This document shows positions 24,665-33,360 of a stretch of DNA of 36,465 nt, piece by piece. This stretch comes from an uncultured Bacteroides sp. (GTDB lineage: Bacteria > Bacteroidota > Bacteroidia > Bacteroidales > Bacteroidaceae), in NCBI GenBank assembly GCA_947071285.1, contig CAMTFK010000019.1, forward strand, positions 1-36,465. Direction: 5' to 3'. The position numbers and the translations under genes were made by a program. The stretch's first letter is position 1; every line of letters begins with the position of its first letter. Under the pieces are notes generated by a model. That model did not search any database. It worked only from the letters and a program-made list of their open reading frames with translations, and was not told the DNA's origin.

Positions 24665-24687
24665 CGTGGAACGTTCCACGTGAAACA
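24664..24687. promoter_or_regulatory. parS: parS-like ParB-binding site between mnmG and apt
   Basis: CGTTCCACGTGAAACA at 24672-24687 matches the Bacillus-type parS TGTTCCACGTGAAACA at 15 of 16 positions, including the whole inner 14-mer GTTCCACGTGAAAC. It overlaps a perfect 18-base palindrome at 24664-24681 (ACGTGGAACGTTCCACGT), so a second, inverted parS half-site shares its bases. It sits immediately after the mnmG stop. ParB/Spo0J loads at such sites to organise and segregate the origin region. Confidence 0.7.
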
Positions 24688-24721
24688 AAAGGATTCAATA
24701 AACGCATTAAAAATACTGATT

Positions 24722-25246
24722 ATGAGCAAAGAAACTCTTGCAAAAAGCATTCGGGAAATCCCCGACTTCCCTATTCCGGGAATACTGTTCTACGACGTAA
24801 CTACATTGTTCAAAGACCCTGCCAGGCTACAGGAACTTTCGGACACGATGTACGAGATGTATAAGGACAAGGACATCACCAAAGTGGTAGGCATTGAATC
24901 AAGAGGGTTCATCATGGGACCTATCCTTGCCACCCGCTTGAATGCCGGCTTCATCCCTATCCGTAAACCCGGGAAACTTCCTGCAGAAACAATAGAAGAA
25001 AGCTACGATAAGGAATACGGAAAGGACACCATTCAGATACATAAGGATGCCTTGGATGAGAACGACGTAGTTCTGCTTCACGACGATTTGCTTGCAACGG
25101 GTGGAACAATGGAAGCTGCCTGCAAGTTAGTACAGAAGATGAATCCGAAGAAGATTTATGTGAACTTCATCATTGAACTGAAGGATTTGCATGGAAAGGA
25201 ATTATTCAATAAAGATGTAGATGTGCAGTCGGTGCTTTCTTTATAA
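24722..25246 (+). CDS. apt: Adenine phosphoribosyltransferase
   Basis: The 174-residue enzyme salvages adenine with PRPP to give AMP. I choose the ATG at 24722 (MSKETLAKSIREIPDFPIPG), which matches the usual Apt N-terminus; a GTG at 24680 falls inside the parS-like palindrome and adds 14 unlikely residues. Motifs are GILFYDVTTLFKDP, VVGIESRGFIMGP, IPIRKPGKLPAET and the PRPP-binding loop VVLLHDDLLATGGTM (about 116-130). It follows mnmG by 57 bases and precedes uvrC by 35 bases. Confidence 0.97.
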   Translation: MSKETLAKSIREIPDFPIPGILFYDVTTLFKDPARLQELSDTMYEMYKDKDITKVVGIESRGFIMGPILATRLNAGFIPIRKPGKLPAETIEESYDKEYGKDTIQIHKDALDENDVVLLHDDLLATGGTMEAACKLVQKMNPKKIYVNFIIELKDLHGKELFNKDVDVQSVLSL

Positions 25247-25281
25247 CTGATTTCATTACCTAAACAGACAGCAAGAACCTC

Positions 25282-27120
25282 ATGGAGAATAACCCGGAAC
25301 TAAAAACCAGCGAATATCTGAAAGGGATTGTATTGAACCTTCCCGAAAGCCCCGGTATTTATCAATATCTGAATACCGAAGGAGTTATCATATACGTAGG
25401 CAAAGCTAAAAACTTAAAGCGAAGGGTTTCCTCCTATTTCAATAAAGACCACGAGCCGGGAAAGACAAGGGTGCTTGTCAGCAAGATTGCTGATATACGC
25501 TACATCGTCGTTAATTCGGAGGAAGACGCATTGCTGCTGGAAAACAATCTCATTAAGAAGTACAAGCCACGGTACAATGTTCTTCTGAAAGACGACAAGA
25601 CCTACCCGTCTATCTGCGTACAAAACGAGTACTTCCCCCGTATATTCAAAACGCGCAAGATTATACGCAACGGTTCATCATACTATGGTCCCTACAGCCA
25701 TGTACCTTCCATGAATGCATTGCTCGACCTTATCAAACATTTATATCCGCTGCGCACCTGCAACCTCAGCCTTTCGCCCGAGAATATCAATGCAGGCAAG
25801 TTCAACGTCTGCCTGGAATACCACATTAAGAACTGTGCAGGCCCTTGCATTGGTAAGCAATCACTGGATGATTATATGAAAAACATCGGTGAAATCAAGG
25901 AAATTCTCAAAGGGAACACACAGGAGATAGAACGGATGCTCTATCAGCAGATGCAGCAACTGGCTGCCGATATGAAATTTGAAGAGGCACAGAGAATCAA
26001 GGAGAAGTATATGTTGATTGAGAACTACCGCGCTAAATCGGAAGTAGTAAGCAACGTATTGCATAATATCGACGTATTTAGCATAGAGGAGGATAGCGAC
26101 GGTAAATCAGCCTTTATCAATTACCTTCATATCACGAATGGAGCCATCAACCAGGCATTTACGTTTGAGTACAAAAAGCGATTGGACGAGACTAAGGAGG
26201 AACTTCTTCCACTGGGCATCATTGAAATGCGAGAGCGCTACAAGAGCCTTTCGCGCGAAATCATCGTGCCTTTCGAGGTGGATATGGAGTTGAAAGATGT
26301 CGTTTTCACCATTCCTCAACGGGGAGACAAGAAGAAACTGCTGGACCTTTCCATTCTGAATGTGAAGCAATACAAGGCCGACCGCCTGAAACAGGCTGAA
26401 AAGCTGAATCCGGAACAACGCAACGTCCGGTTGATGAAGGAAATACAGGACGAGCTACATCTGGAGCACCTGCCTATACAAATAGAATGCTTCGATAACT
26501 CTAATATTCAGGGTTCCGACCCTGTGGCTGCCTGTGTGGTATTCAAGAAGGCAAAACCTTCCAAACAGGACTATCGGAAATATAATATAAAGACCGTAGT
26601 GGGTGCGGATGACTATGCTTCTATGAAAGAAGTCGTCAGACGCCGTTATCAGCGCGCTGTTGAAGAGAAACTACCCCTACCCGACCTTCTTATTACCGAC
26701 GGTGGAAAGGGACAAATGAGCGCCGTAAAAGAAGTCCTGGACGAACTGAATCTGAACATTCCCATTGCCGGACTTGCCAAAGACGGCAAGCACCGCACAT
26801 CGGAGTTGCTTTACGGCTTTCCACCACAAACCATCGGATTGAAACAGAACACTCCCCTGTTCCGCCTTTTGACGCAGATACAGGACGAGGTTCACCGCTT
26901 TGCCATTACTTTCCATCGCGACAAACGCAGCAAACGGCAGATTGCCTCGGAACTTGATGAAATAAAGGGCATTGGCGAGAAGACGAAATCTGCCCTACTC
27001 AAGGAGTTTAAGAGCGTGAAACGCATCAAGGAGGCATCGCTGGAAGCCATTGCAGCAGTGGCGGGAGAAGTGAAAGCAAGAGTTATAAAAGAACACTTCG
27101 GAACAGAAAAGCTCTCGTAA
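25282..27120 (+). CDS. uvrC: UvrABC excinuclease subunit C
   Basis: The 612-residue protein makes both incisions in nucleotide excision repair after UvrA and UvrB mark the lesion. The N-terminal GIY-YIG nuclease (about 15-95) shows PGIYQYLNTEGVIIYVGKAK and the partner Arg in LKRRVSSYF. A UVR motif for UvrB contact follows (about 205-240; MKFEEAQRIKEKY). The RNase H-like C-terminal nuclease contains IECFDNSNIQGSDPVAACVV and LLITDGGKGQMSAV. The tandem helix-hairpin-helix end has IKGIGEKTKSALLKEFKSVK. All expected parts are present and the length is normal. Confidence 0.98.
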   Translation: MENNPELKTSEYLKGIVLNLPESPGIYQYLNTEGVIIYVGKAKNLKRRVSSYFNKDHEPGKTRVLVSKIADIRYIVVNSEEDALLLENNLIKKYKPRYNVLLKDDKTYPSICVQNEYFPRIFKTRKIIRNGSSYYGPYSHVPSMNALLDLIKHLYPLRTCNLSLSPENINAGKFNVCLEYHIKNCAGPCIGKQSLDDYMKNIGEIKEILKGNTQEIERMLYQQMQQLAADMKFEEAQRIKEKYMLIENYRAKSEVVSNVLHNIDVFSIEEDSDGKSAFINYLHITNGAINQAFTFEYKKRLDETKEELLPLGIIEMRERYKSLSREIIVPFEVDMELKDVVFTIPQRGDKKKLLDLSILNVKQYKADRLKQAEKLNPEQRNVRLMKEIQDELHLEHLPIQIECFDNSNIQGSDPVAACVVFKKAKPSKQDYRKYNIKTVVGADDYASMKEVVRRRYQRAVEEKLPLPDLLITDGGKGQMSAVKEVLDELNLNIPIAGLAKDGKHRTSELLYGFPPQTIGLKQNTPLFRLLTQIQDEVHRFAITFHRDKRSKRQIASELDEIKGIGEKTKSALLKEFKSVKRIKEASLEAIAAVAGEVKARVIKEHFGTEKLS

Positions 27121-27179
27121 CCCGCAAGCTATACCCGGCCATTTCATACATAAAGGGCAGCGTAATCATTGACATTAGT

Positions 27180-27274
27180 TTGCCAATGTTTTGCCATAGG
27201 CTTGGCAAAGTCTTGCCACTGCGATGGCAAAAGTTTGCCAAGCCTATGGCAAGACTTTGCCACCACGGTGGCAA
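27180..27274. repeat. Palindrome array B, four units with 22-bp period
   Basis: Four units of TTGCCA-N6-TGGCAA start at 27191, 27213, 27235 and 27257, exactly 22 bases apart, after an extra half-site TTGCCA at 27180, 11 bases (half a period) earlier. The N6 centres are TAGGCT, CTGCGA, AGCCTA and CCACGG. The centres of units one and three are reverse complements, so these 18-base units are exact inverted copies. Unit four is close to a perfect palindrome. The same plan is found at 6395-6480 with TTTCCA arms. Confidence 0.92.
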
Positions 27275-27353
27275 AAACAAAGGACTTCACTGCCGCAGGA
27301 ACAGCTCTGTAAAGGGGCAAATTCGTACAGTAATGAAGCAAATGATAAGCGAT

Positions 27354-27519
27354 ACTATCTTAATTCTCCTCCTCCCCGGAGGAGGAGTACCCGTAGGGGG
27401 AGGTGGTAGGTAAAACAATAAAATACCTATTAATAAGAACATTAAGGAATTCTTCTCTCACCTACCACCCCGCCCTTTGGGCACCCCTCCTCCAACTGGA
27501 GGAGGGGAGTTAAGATAGT
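27354..27519. repeat. REP/BIME-like element with two inverted 58-60 base arms
   Basis: The left arm 27354-27411 and right arm 27460-27519 are imperfect reverse complements; both outer ends carry ACTATCTTAA/TTAAGATAGT and both inner ends carry GGTGGTAGGT/ACCTACCACC. Each arm also folds on itself: CTCCTCC with GGAGGAG on the left, and CCCCTCCTCC with GGAGGAGGGG plus GCCCTTTGGGC on the right. About 48 AT-rich bases separate the arms. Such GC-rich palindromes recur widely between genes of Bacteroidetes genomes. Confidence 0.8.
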
Positions 27520-27652
27520 CCGCCTAATTAATTGAGATACTCAGTAAATCATCATTTCATTCATAACCGCACAAGTATGAACAAATCTTCATCAATAAAC
27601 GTAGTAATGAATAATCATACGCTCAAATTACAGACAATCACGAATTTATTCG

Positions 27653-27660
27653 TAACTTTG
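27653..27660 (+). promoter_or_regulatory. Putative -7 box for the dtd operon
   Basis: TAACTTTG fits TAnnTTTG exactly and lies 37 bases upstream of the dtd ATG. No clear -33 TTTG. Confidence 0.5.
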
Positions 27661-27697
27661 CAGCCCGGAAAAGATTAAAAGATTAGGATAAAAGAAC

Positions 27698-28150
27698 ATG
27701 AGAATAGTCATACAACGTACCGGACACGCATCCGTTACAATCGATGGAACTTGCAAATCTGCTATAGGGAAAGGGCTTCTGATATTGGTAGGCATTGAAG
27801 AAACAGACGGTCAGGAAGACATTGACTGGCTCTGCAAAAAGATTGTCAACCTGCGCGTCTTCGATGACGAGAACGGAGTAATGAACAAATCCATCCTCGA
27901 TATCGACGGTGAGATACTGGTAATCAGCCAGTTCACTCTGCACGCCTCCACCAAGAAAGGTAATCGCCCCTCATACATCCGGGCAGCTAAACCCGAAATA
28001 TCCATCCCCCTGTATGAACAGTTTTGCCGTGAATTGAGTTCTTCATTAGGTAAAGAAATAGGTACCGGCGAATTTGGCGCCGATATGAAGGTAGAATTAT
28101 TGAACGATGGCCCTGTGACCATCTGTATGGATACAAAAAACAAGGAATGA
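27698..28150 (+). CDS. dtd: D-aminoacyl-tRNA deacylase
   Basis: The 150-residue enzyme cleaves D-amino acids from wrongly charged tRNA. The two active-site motifs of the family are present: SQFTLHAS at 77-84 and NDGPVTI at 136-142 (the cross-subunit Gly-Pro motif). The N-terminus MRIVIQRTGHASVTIDG and the length are typical. The stop overlaps the start of the next gene by ATGA, so translation of the two is probably coupled. Confidence 0.97.
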   Translation: MRIVIQRTGHASVTIDGTCKSAIGKGLLILVGIEETDGQEDIDWLCKKIVNLRVFDDENGVMNKSILDIDGEILVISQFTLHASTKKGNRPSYIRAAKPEISIPLYEQFCRELSSSLGKEIGTGEFGADMKVELLNDGPVTICMDTKNKE

Positions 28151-28488
28151 TGACATTAGAAGAAGCTCAGCAACAAGTAGATTGCTGGATTAAGAAGTAC
28201 GGTGTGCGCTACTTCAGCGAACTCACCAACATGGCCGTTCTTACCGAGGAGGTAGGCGAACTGGCAAGAGTTATGTCCCGCAAATACGGCGACCAGTCCT
28301 TCAAAGAAGGAGAAAAAGACAATATCGATGACGAAATAGCGGATGTCCTCTGGGTACTCCTCTGCATTGCCAATCAGACGGGTGTAAACGTCACTGAAGC
28401 GTTTGCCCGCAATCTGGAGAAGAAAACCCAACGGGACAACACCCGACATATCAATAATCCTAAATTGCATGACCATGGAGAAGAATGA
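28147..28488 (+). CDS. MazG-like nucleotide pyrophosphohydrolase
   Basis: The 113-residue all-helical protein has the MazG metal-binding pattern EExxE (EEVGE at 34-38) and ExxD (EIAD at 63-66), so it probably hydrolyses nucleoside triphosphates, perhaps damaged or non-canonical ones. It is a single-domain form rather than the two-domain MazG of E. coli. Its start overlaps the dtd stop (ATGA) and its end overlaps the start of deoC by 14 bases, so the three genes form a tight operon. The exact nucleotide is not known. Confidence 0.88.
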   Translation: MMTLEEAQQQVDCWIKKYGVRYFSELTNMAVLTEEVGELARVMSRKYGDQSFKEGEKDNIDDEIADVLWVLLCIANQTGVNVTEAFARNLEKKTQRDNTRHINNPKLHDHGEE

Positions 28489-29377
28489 ACCCACTCAGAA
28501 CAAGTATGATGCCGCATTGGCGAAGTACAACACCCGGCTGGACGATGCAGAAGTTGCTGCAAAAGTAGCCAAACTCATCGCGGAGAAAGTGCCCGGAAAC
28601 CATACGGAAGCAGTAAAGAAGCTCTTGTTCCACTGTATCGACCTCACCACGCTGAATACCACCGACAGCGATGAAAGCGTGATGAAATTCACGGAAAAGG
28701 TGAACCAGTTTGACGATGAATTCCCCGATTTGGAGAACGTGGCAGCCATCTGTGTCTATCCTAATTTCGCAGAAATCGTAAAGAATACGCTGGAAGTGGA
28801 AGATGTAAAGATAGCCTGTGTGTCAGCCGGATTCCCTTCTTCACAGACCTTTACGGAGGTGAAAGTAGCAGAGACTGCTATGGCGCTGATGGAAGGTGCA
28901 GATGAGATAGACATCGTTATCCCTGTAGGCAAATTCCTGAGCGGAGACTACGAAAGCATGTGCGAAGAGATACAGGAACTGAAAGATGTCTGCAAGGAAC
29001 ACCACATGAAGGTTATTCTGGAAACAGGCGCCCTGAAGACGGCTTCCAACATCATGAAAGCCTCTATCCTATCCATGTATTCGGGTGCGGATTTCATCAA
29101 AACCTCTACCGGAAAGCAACAACCTGCCGCAACGCCCGAAGCTGCTTATGTGATGTGCCGGGCCATCAAGGAATATTACGATGAAACCGGCAATAAAGTG
29201 GGATTCAAGCCTGCCGGAGGTATCAACACCGTGAACGATGCGGTTATTTACTACACCATCGTCAAAGAAGTGCTGGGTGAAGAATGGCTTAACAATGAAT
29301 GGTTCCGACTGGGTACCAGCAGATTGGCTAATCTTTTGCTTTCTGAAATTAAGGGAGAGGAAATGAAGTTCTTCTAA
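28475..29377 (+). CDS. deoC: Deoxyribose-phosphate aldolase
   Basis: The 300-residue enzyme splits 2-deoxyribose 5-phosphate into glyceraldehyde 3-phosphate and acetaldehyde. The Schiff-base Lys is in ADFIKTSTGK (Lys209), and the second active-site Lys is in GFKPAGGINT (Lys245); ADEIDIVIPVG carries the catalytic Asp. I choose the ATG at 28475 (MEKNEPTQ); one at 28469 adds two residues, and a longer frame to 28403 lies deep inside the upstream gene. It ends just before a strong bidirectional terminator. Confidence 0.95.
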   Translation: MEKNEPTQNKYDAALAKYNTRLDDAEVAAKVAKLIAEKVPGNHTEAVKKLLFHCIDLTTLNTTDSDESVMKFTEKVNQFDDEFPDLENVAAICVYPNFAEIVKNTLEVEDVKIACVSAGFPSSQTFTEVKVAETAMALMEGADEIDIVIPVGKFLSGDYESMCEEIQELKDVCKEHHMKVILETGALKTASNIMKASILSMYSGADFIKTSTGKQQPAATPEAAYVMCRAIKEYYDETGNKVGFKPAGGINTVNDAVIYYTIVKEVLGEEWLNNEWFRLGTSRLANLLLSEIKGEEMKFF

Positions 29378-29401
29378 AAAGAACCACATTCATTCAAAAT
29401 A

Positions 29402-29450
29402 AAAGCGAAGGACTCATTCTCTTCTTACTGAGAAATGAGTCCTTCGCTTT
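29402..29450. terminator. Bidirectional terminator between deoC and the prenyl synthase gene
   Basis: The perfect 17-bp stem AAAGCGAAGGACTCATT (29402-29418) and AATGAGTCCTTCGCTTT (29434-29450) has T-rich flanks on both strands. It lies between convergent genes and can stop transcription from both sides. Confidence 0.9.
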
Positions 29451-29473
29451 ATTTTTGAGATAATATCTTATAG

Positions 29474-30448
29474 TTACTTATCCCTGTCCACCACATAATC
29501 CAGATAAGCGGTAAGGGCTGTTTTCACATCCGTATCAGGTAGGGTGGCCAGTAAAGATAAGGCTTTCTCCTTATATGCATGCATAGCCTCCACAGCATAT
29601 TCAATACCGCCTTGCTGCTTGGCAAACTCGATTAAACGGGCGATTTCATCGGACGTGGCAGTACCATCTTTCACTTTCATGGCTATTTCCTCGGCCGTCC
29701 TGTCGTGGGTTGCATTCAAAGCATAAAGCACGGGAAGCGTCAACTTACCTTCAAGCATATCATTCCCCGTAGGTTTACCTATCTTCTTGCTATCGTAATA
29801 GTCGAAAATATCATCTTTAATCTGGAAACAAAGACCGATATATTCACCAAACAAGCGCGCAAATTCAGCCTGTTCATCGGTCACTCCCACCGAAAGAGCA
29901 CCCGCTTTGGTGCAAGCAGCAAAGAGCACGGCCGTCTTCTTGCGGATTACATCGAAATAGATTTCTTCGGAGAATTGGAGATTACTTACATTGGAGAGTT
30001 GCAGAAGTTCCCCTTCCGACAAGTTCTGTCCGAGGCGGGAAACAACGTCAATAATAGCATAATTATGTGTTTTGCCCACCTGAACAAGCGAGGTTGCCAA
30101 CAGATAATCGCCCACCAGCACGGCTACCTTATTATTATAGATAGCGTTCACCGATAGCTGTCCCCGACGTTCGGTGCTTTCATCCACCACATCGTCATGA
30201 ACCAGACTTGCCGTATGCAACAATTCGAGGGAAACAGCCGCGTGAAGAGTCTCCGGGCAAACCGTACCATACAGTTTTGCCATCAGCAGGAGCAACATCG
30301 GACGCATCATCTTCCCATTCTTTTGCCGAATGTGTGAGATTACTTCATTCAGTAAAAAGTTGGAACTGGTAAGTGAAGTGTCGAACAGCTTCTTAAAGTC
30401 ATCCAGCTCTGCCGCTATCGGTGATTTTATAAGTGATGAGTTGTCCAT
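29474..30448 (-). CDS. Long-chain polyprenyl diphosphate synthase
   Basis: The 324-residue trans-prenyltransferase adds isopentenyl diphosphate units to an allylic primer, probably to make the side chain of menaquinone. The first Asp-rich motif DDVVD is at 85-89 and the second, DDIFD, at 212-216. The residue five before the first motif is the small Ala80, which leaves room for a long chain, as in octaprenyl (IspB) or solanesyl synthases. The chain length cannot be fixed from sequence. It is transcribed away from polA. Confidence 0.93.
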   Translation of the reverse strand: MDNSSLIKSPIAAELDDFKKLFDTSLTSSNFLLNEVISHIRQKNGKMMRPMLLLLMAKLYGTVCPETLHAAVSLELLHTASLVHDDVVDESTERRGQLSVNAIYNNKVAVLVGDYLLATSLVQVGKTHNYAIIDVVSRLGQNLSEGELLQLSNVSNLQFSEEIYFDVIRKKTAVLFAACTKAGALSVGVTDEQAEFARLFGEYIGLCFQIKDDIFDYYDSKKIGKPTGNDMLEGKLTLPVLYALNATHDRTAEEIAMKVKDGTATSDEIARLIEFAKQQGGIEYAVEAMHAYKEKALSLLATLPDTDVKTALTAYLDYVVDRDK

Positions 30449-30465
30449 GCATCGCTATTTTCCCA

Positions 30466-30473
30466 CAAAAATA
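30466..30473 (-). promoter_or_regulatory. Putative -7 box for the prenyl synthase gene
   Basis: The minus strand reads TATTTTTG, matching TAnnTTTG, 18 bases upstream of the ATG at 30448. It lies in an AT-rich 86-base divergent region where chance matches are more likely. Confidence 0.35.
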
Positions 30474-30534
30474 GTAATAAAACAGTTAATACGGTATTTT
30501 TTTGTACTTTTACCATGAAAAAAAGGATAAATAT

Positions 30535-33360
30535 ATGAATTCTGACGATAAACTGTTTCTTCTCGATGCCTATGCATTGATATATCGCGCCTATTACGCG
30601 TTCATCAAGAACCCGCGGATCAACTCCAAAGGGTTCAATACTTCGGCCATTCTGGGCTTTGTAAATACACTTGAGGAAGTGCTCAAAAAAGAGAATCCAA
30701 GCCATATCGGCGTCGCTTTCGACCCTGCCGGACCCACCTTCCGCCATGAAGCATATGAACAATATAAGGCACAACGGGAAGAAACGCCGGAGGCCATCCG
30801 ACTCTCCGTACCTATTATAAAGGATATTATCCGCGCATACCGCATTCCCATCCTGGAAGTGCCGGGCTATGAAGCCGACGACGTGATTGGCACGCTTGCC
30901 ACCGAAGCAGGGAAACAGGGCATCACCACCTACATGATGACGCCTGATAAAGACTACGGTCAGTTGGTATCCGAAAACGTATTTATGTACCGACCCAAGC
31001 ACACAGGCGGCTTTGAGATCATGGGCATAGAGCAGGTGAAAGCCAAATTCGACATCCAGTCCACCCAACAAGTCATCGACATGCTCGGATTGATGGGCGA
31101 CGCTTCCGATAACATTCCCGGTTGCCCGGGCGTCGGAGAGAAGACCGCACAGAAGTTAATCAGCGAATTCGGCAGTATCGAAAACCTGCTGGAACATACC
31201 GACCAACTGAAAGGCGCCTTGAAGACCAAAGTGGAGAACAACCGCGAAATGATTACCTTCTCCAAATTCCTCGCAACCATCAAAATTGATGTTCCCATCC
31301 AGCTTGATATGAAAGCACTCGTTCGCGAAGAACCCAATGAGGAAGAACTCCGGAAAATTTTCGAAGAGATGGAATTTCGTACGCTCATTGACCGCGTACT
31401 CAAAAAAAGCAGTTCCCCCTCCCCTTCTTCCGCAACTCCCGACCTTTTCTCGGCAGGTCCGCTTTTTGCGCCAAATAACGGTCCTGTTCAAGGCAATTTG
31501 TTTGAAGAATTTGCGCCCAACGGGACGGAAGAGCCGAAAAATTCAAATCTCGCACGCTTAGAAACGCTTAACCCAGACTACCAACTCATTGATACAGAAG
31601 AGAAAAGAGCGAAATTTATTAAAAAGTTGCTTACAACGAAAATTCTCTCAATAGATACCGAAACTACTTCGGCCGAGCCAATGGAGGCAGAATTGGTAGG
31701 AATGAGTTTCAGTGACACCGAAAATCAAGCTTACTATGTTCCGGTTCCGTCCGAACGGGAAGAAGCGTTAAAAATAGTAAATGAGTTCCGTCCACTCTAC
31801 GAAAATAAAAATTCGGTGAAGGTGGGACAAAATATCAAGTACGACATTCTTGTTCTCCAAAATTACGGAGTGGAAGTCAAAGGCGAACTTTTCGACACGA
31901 TGCTCGCACACTACGTGCTGCAACCCGAACTTCGCCACAACATGGATTATCTGGCGGAGATTTATCTGCATTATCAAACCATCCACATCGATGAGCTTAT
32001 CGGTCCGAAAGGAAAGAACCAGAAAAACATGCGCGACCTTCCACCGGAGGAAGTTTATAAATATGCTTGCGAAGATGCAGACGTAACCCTGAAGTTGAAA
32101 AACGTACTTGAGAAAGAGTTGAAAGAACAAGGCGTGGAACATCTCTTCTATGAAATAGAAATGCCACTGGTGCGCGTGCTTGCCAATATGGAAAGTAACG
32201 GAGTCCGCATAGACACTGAAGCACTGAAACAAACGTCCGAACACTTCACCGCCCGTCTGCAAGAGATCGAGAAAGAAATCTATGAGTTGGCAGGAGAGAC
32301 ATTCAATATCGCTTCGCCCAAGCAAGTGGGCGAAGTCCTGTTCGATAAACTGAAAATCATTGATAAGGCGAAAAAGACCAAGACCGGACAATACGTTACC
32401 TCCGAAGAAGTACTGGAAAGCCTGCGCAACAAGCATGACATTATCGGAAAAATCCTGGAATACCGTGGACTAAAGAAGCTGTTGGGAACATATGTAGACG
32501 CTCTTCCCCTACTGATTAATCCACGCACAGGGCGCATCCATACTTCTTTCAACCAGGCAGTCACGGCTACCGGACGACTCAGTTCCAGCAATCCGAACTT
32601 ACAGAACATCCCCATCCGCGACGAAGACGGCAAGGAAATCCGCAAGGCTTTCATCCCGGACGATGGTTGCGAGTTCTTCTCTGCCGACTACTCACAGATA
32701 GAACTGCGCATCATGGCGCATCTGAGCGAAGACAAGAACATGATAGACGCCTTCCTCAGCGGATATGATATCCATGCCGCCACCGCCGCCAAAATATATA
32801 AGATAGATATCAAAGACGTCACCTCCGATATGCGCCGCAAAGCCAAGACAGCCAACTTCGGCATTATCTACGGCATCTCCATCTTCGGACTGGCAGAGCG
32901 CATGAACGTGGACCGTAAAGAGGCCAAAGAACTGATTGACGGATACTTTGAAACCTATCCGCAGGTGCGTGAATATATGGACAAGAGCATACAGGTGGCC
33001 CGCGAGCAAGGCTATGTGGAAACCATCTTCCACCGCAAACGCTTCTTGCCCGACATCAACTCAAGAAATGCAACCGTACGCGGATATGCAGAGCGCAATG
33101 CCATCAATGCTCCCATCCAGGGAAGTGCTGCTGATATCATCAAAGTTGCCATGGCACGCATCTATAAACGCTTCCAAGCTTACAATCTGAAAGCAAAGAT
33201 GATTTTACAGGTTCATGACGAACTAAATTTCAGCGTTCCAGAGGCTGAAAAAGAGTTCGTGCAACAAATTGTAATCGAAGAGATGGAACGCGCATATCGC
33301 ATGCACGTACCCTTGAGAGCCGATTGTGGGTGGGGAAAGAACTGGTTACAGGCTCACTAA
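30535..33360 (+). CDS. polA: DNA polymerase I
   Basis: The 941-residue enzyme fills gaps and removes RNA primers. I choose the ATG at 30535 (MNSDDKLFLLDAYALIYRAY), which has the RBS-like AAAAGGA before it and the usual PolA N-terminus; an ATG at 30502 would add 11 unlikely residues. The 5'-3' exonuclease covers about 1-290. A Ser/Pro-rich linker follows (about 290-340). The 3'-5' proofreading domain retains DTETTS (Asp374, Glu376), so proofreading is likely active. The polymerase core has DYSQIELR (Asp718), the finger motif RRKAKTANFGIIYG and VHDEL (Asp895). All catalytic carboxylates are present. Confidence 0.97.
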   Translation: MNSDDKLFLLDAYALIYRAYYAFIKNPRINSKGFNTSAILGFVNTLEEVLKKENPSHIGVAFDPAGPTFRHEAYEQYKAQREETPEAIRLSVPIIKDIIRAYRIPILEVPGYEADDVIGTLATEAGKQGITTYMMTPDKDYGQLVSENVFMYRPKHTGGFEIMGIEQVKAKFDIQSTQQVIDMLGLMGDASDNIPGCPGVGEKTAQKLISEFGSIENLLEHTDQLKGALKTKVENNREMITFSKFLATIKIDVPIQLDMKALVREEPNEEELRKIFEEMEFRTLIDRVLKKSSSPSPSSATPDLFSAGPLFAPNNGPVQGNLFEEFAPNGTEEPKNSNLARLETLNPDYQLIDTEEKRAKFIKKLLTTKILSIDTETTSAEPMEAELVGMSFSDTENQAYYVPVPSEREEALKIVNEFRPLYENKNSVKVGQNIKYDILVLQNYGVEVKGELFDTMLAHYVLQPELRHNMDYLAEIYLHYQTIHIDELIGPKGKNQKNMRDLPPEEVYKYACEDADVTLKLKNVLEKELKEQGVEHLFYEIEMPLVRVLANMESNGVRIDTEALKQTSEHFTARLQEIEKEIYELAGETFNIASPKQVGEVLFDKLKIIDKAKKTKTGQYVTSEEVLESLRNKHDIIGKILEYRGLKKLLGTYVDALPLLINPRTGRIHTSFNQAVTATGRLSSSNPNLQNIPIRDEDGKEIRKAFIPDDGCEFFSADYSQIELRIMAHLSEDKNMIDAFLSGYDIHAATAAKIYKIDIKDVTSDMRRKAKTANFGIIYGISIFGLAERMNVDRKEAKELIDGYFETYPQVREYMDKSIQVAREQGYVETIFHRKRFLPDINSRNATVRGYAERNAINAPIQGSAADIIKVAMARIYKRFQAYNLKAKMILQVHDELNFSVPEAEKEFVQQIVIEEMERAYRMHVPLRADCGWGKNWLQAH

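Larger units (their letters stand above)
27121..27697. other. Repeat-rich intergenic region between uvrC and dtd
   Basis: This 577-base gap holds no gene that I can support. It contains palindrome array B (27180-27274), a REP/BIME-like inverted repeat (27354-27519) and the -7-like box of dtd (27653-27660). Short open frames over the repeats are by-products of their composition. Confidence 0.75.

Noticed and set aside
24680..24721. GTG start for apt at 24680
   Set aside because: It lies inside the parS-like palindrome, and the added 14 residues do not resemble Apt; MSKETL at 24722 is the usual start.
30427..31071. Minus-strand open frame of 214 codons over the start of polA
   Set aside because: It is antisense to the conserved polA coding region and shows no recognisable domain; the same applies to the 222-codon frame at 31768-32436.
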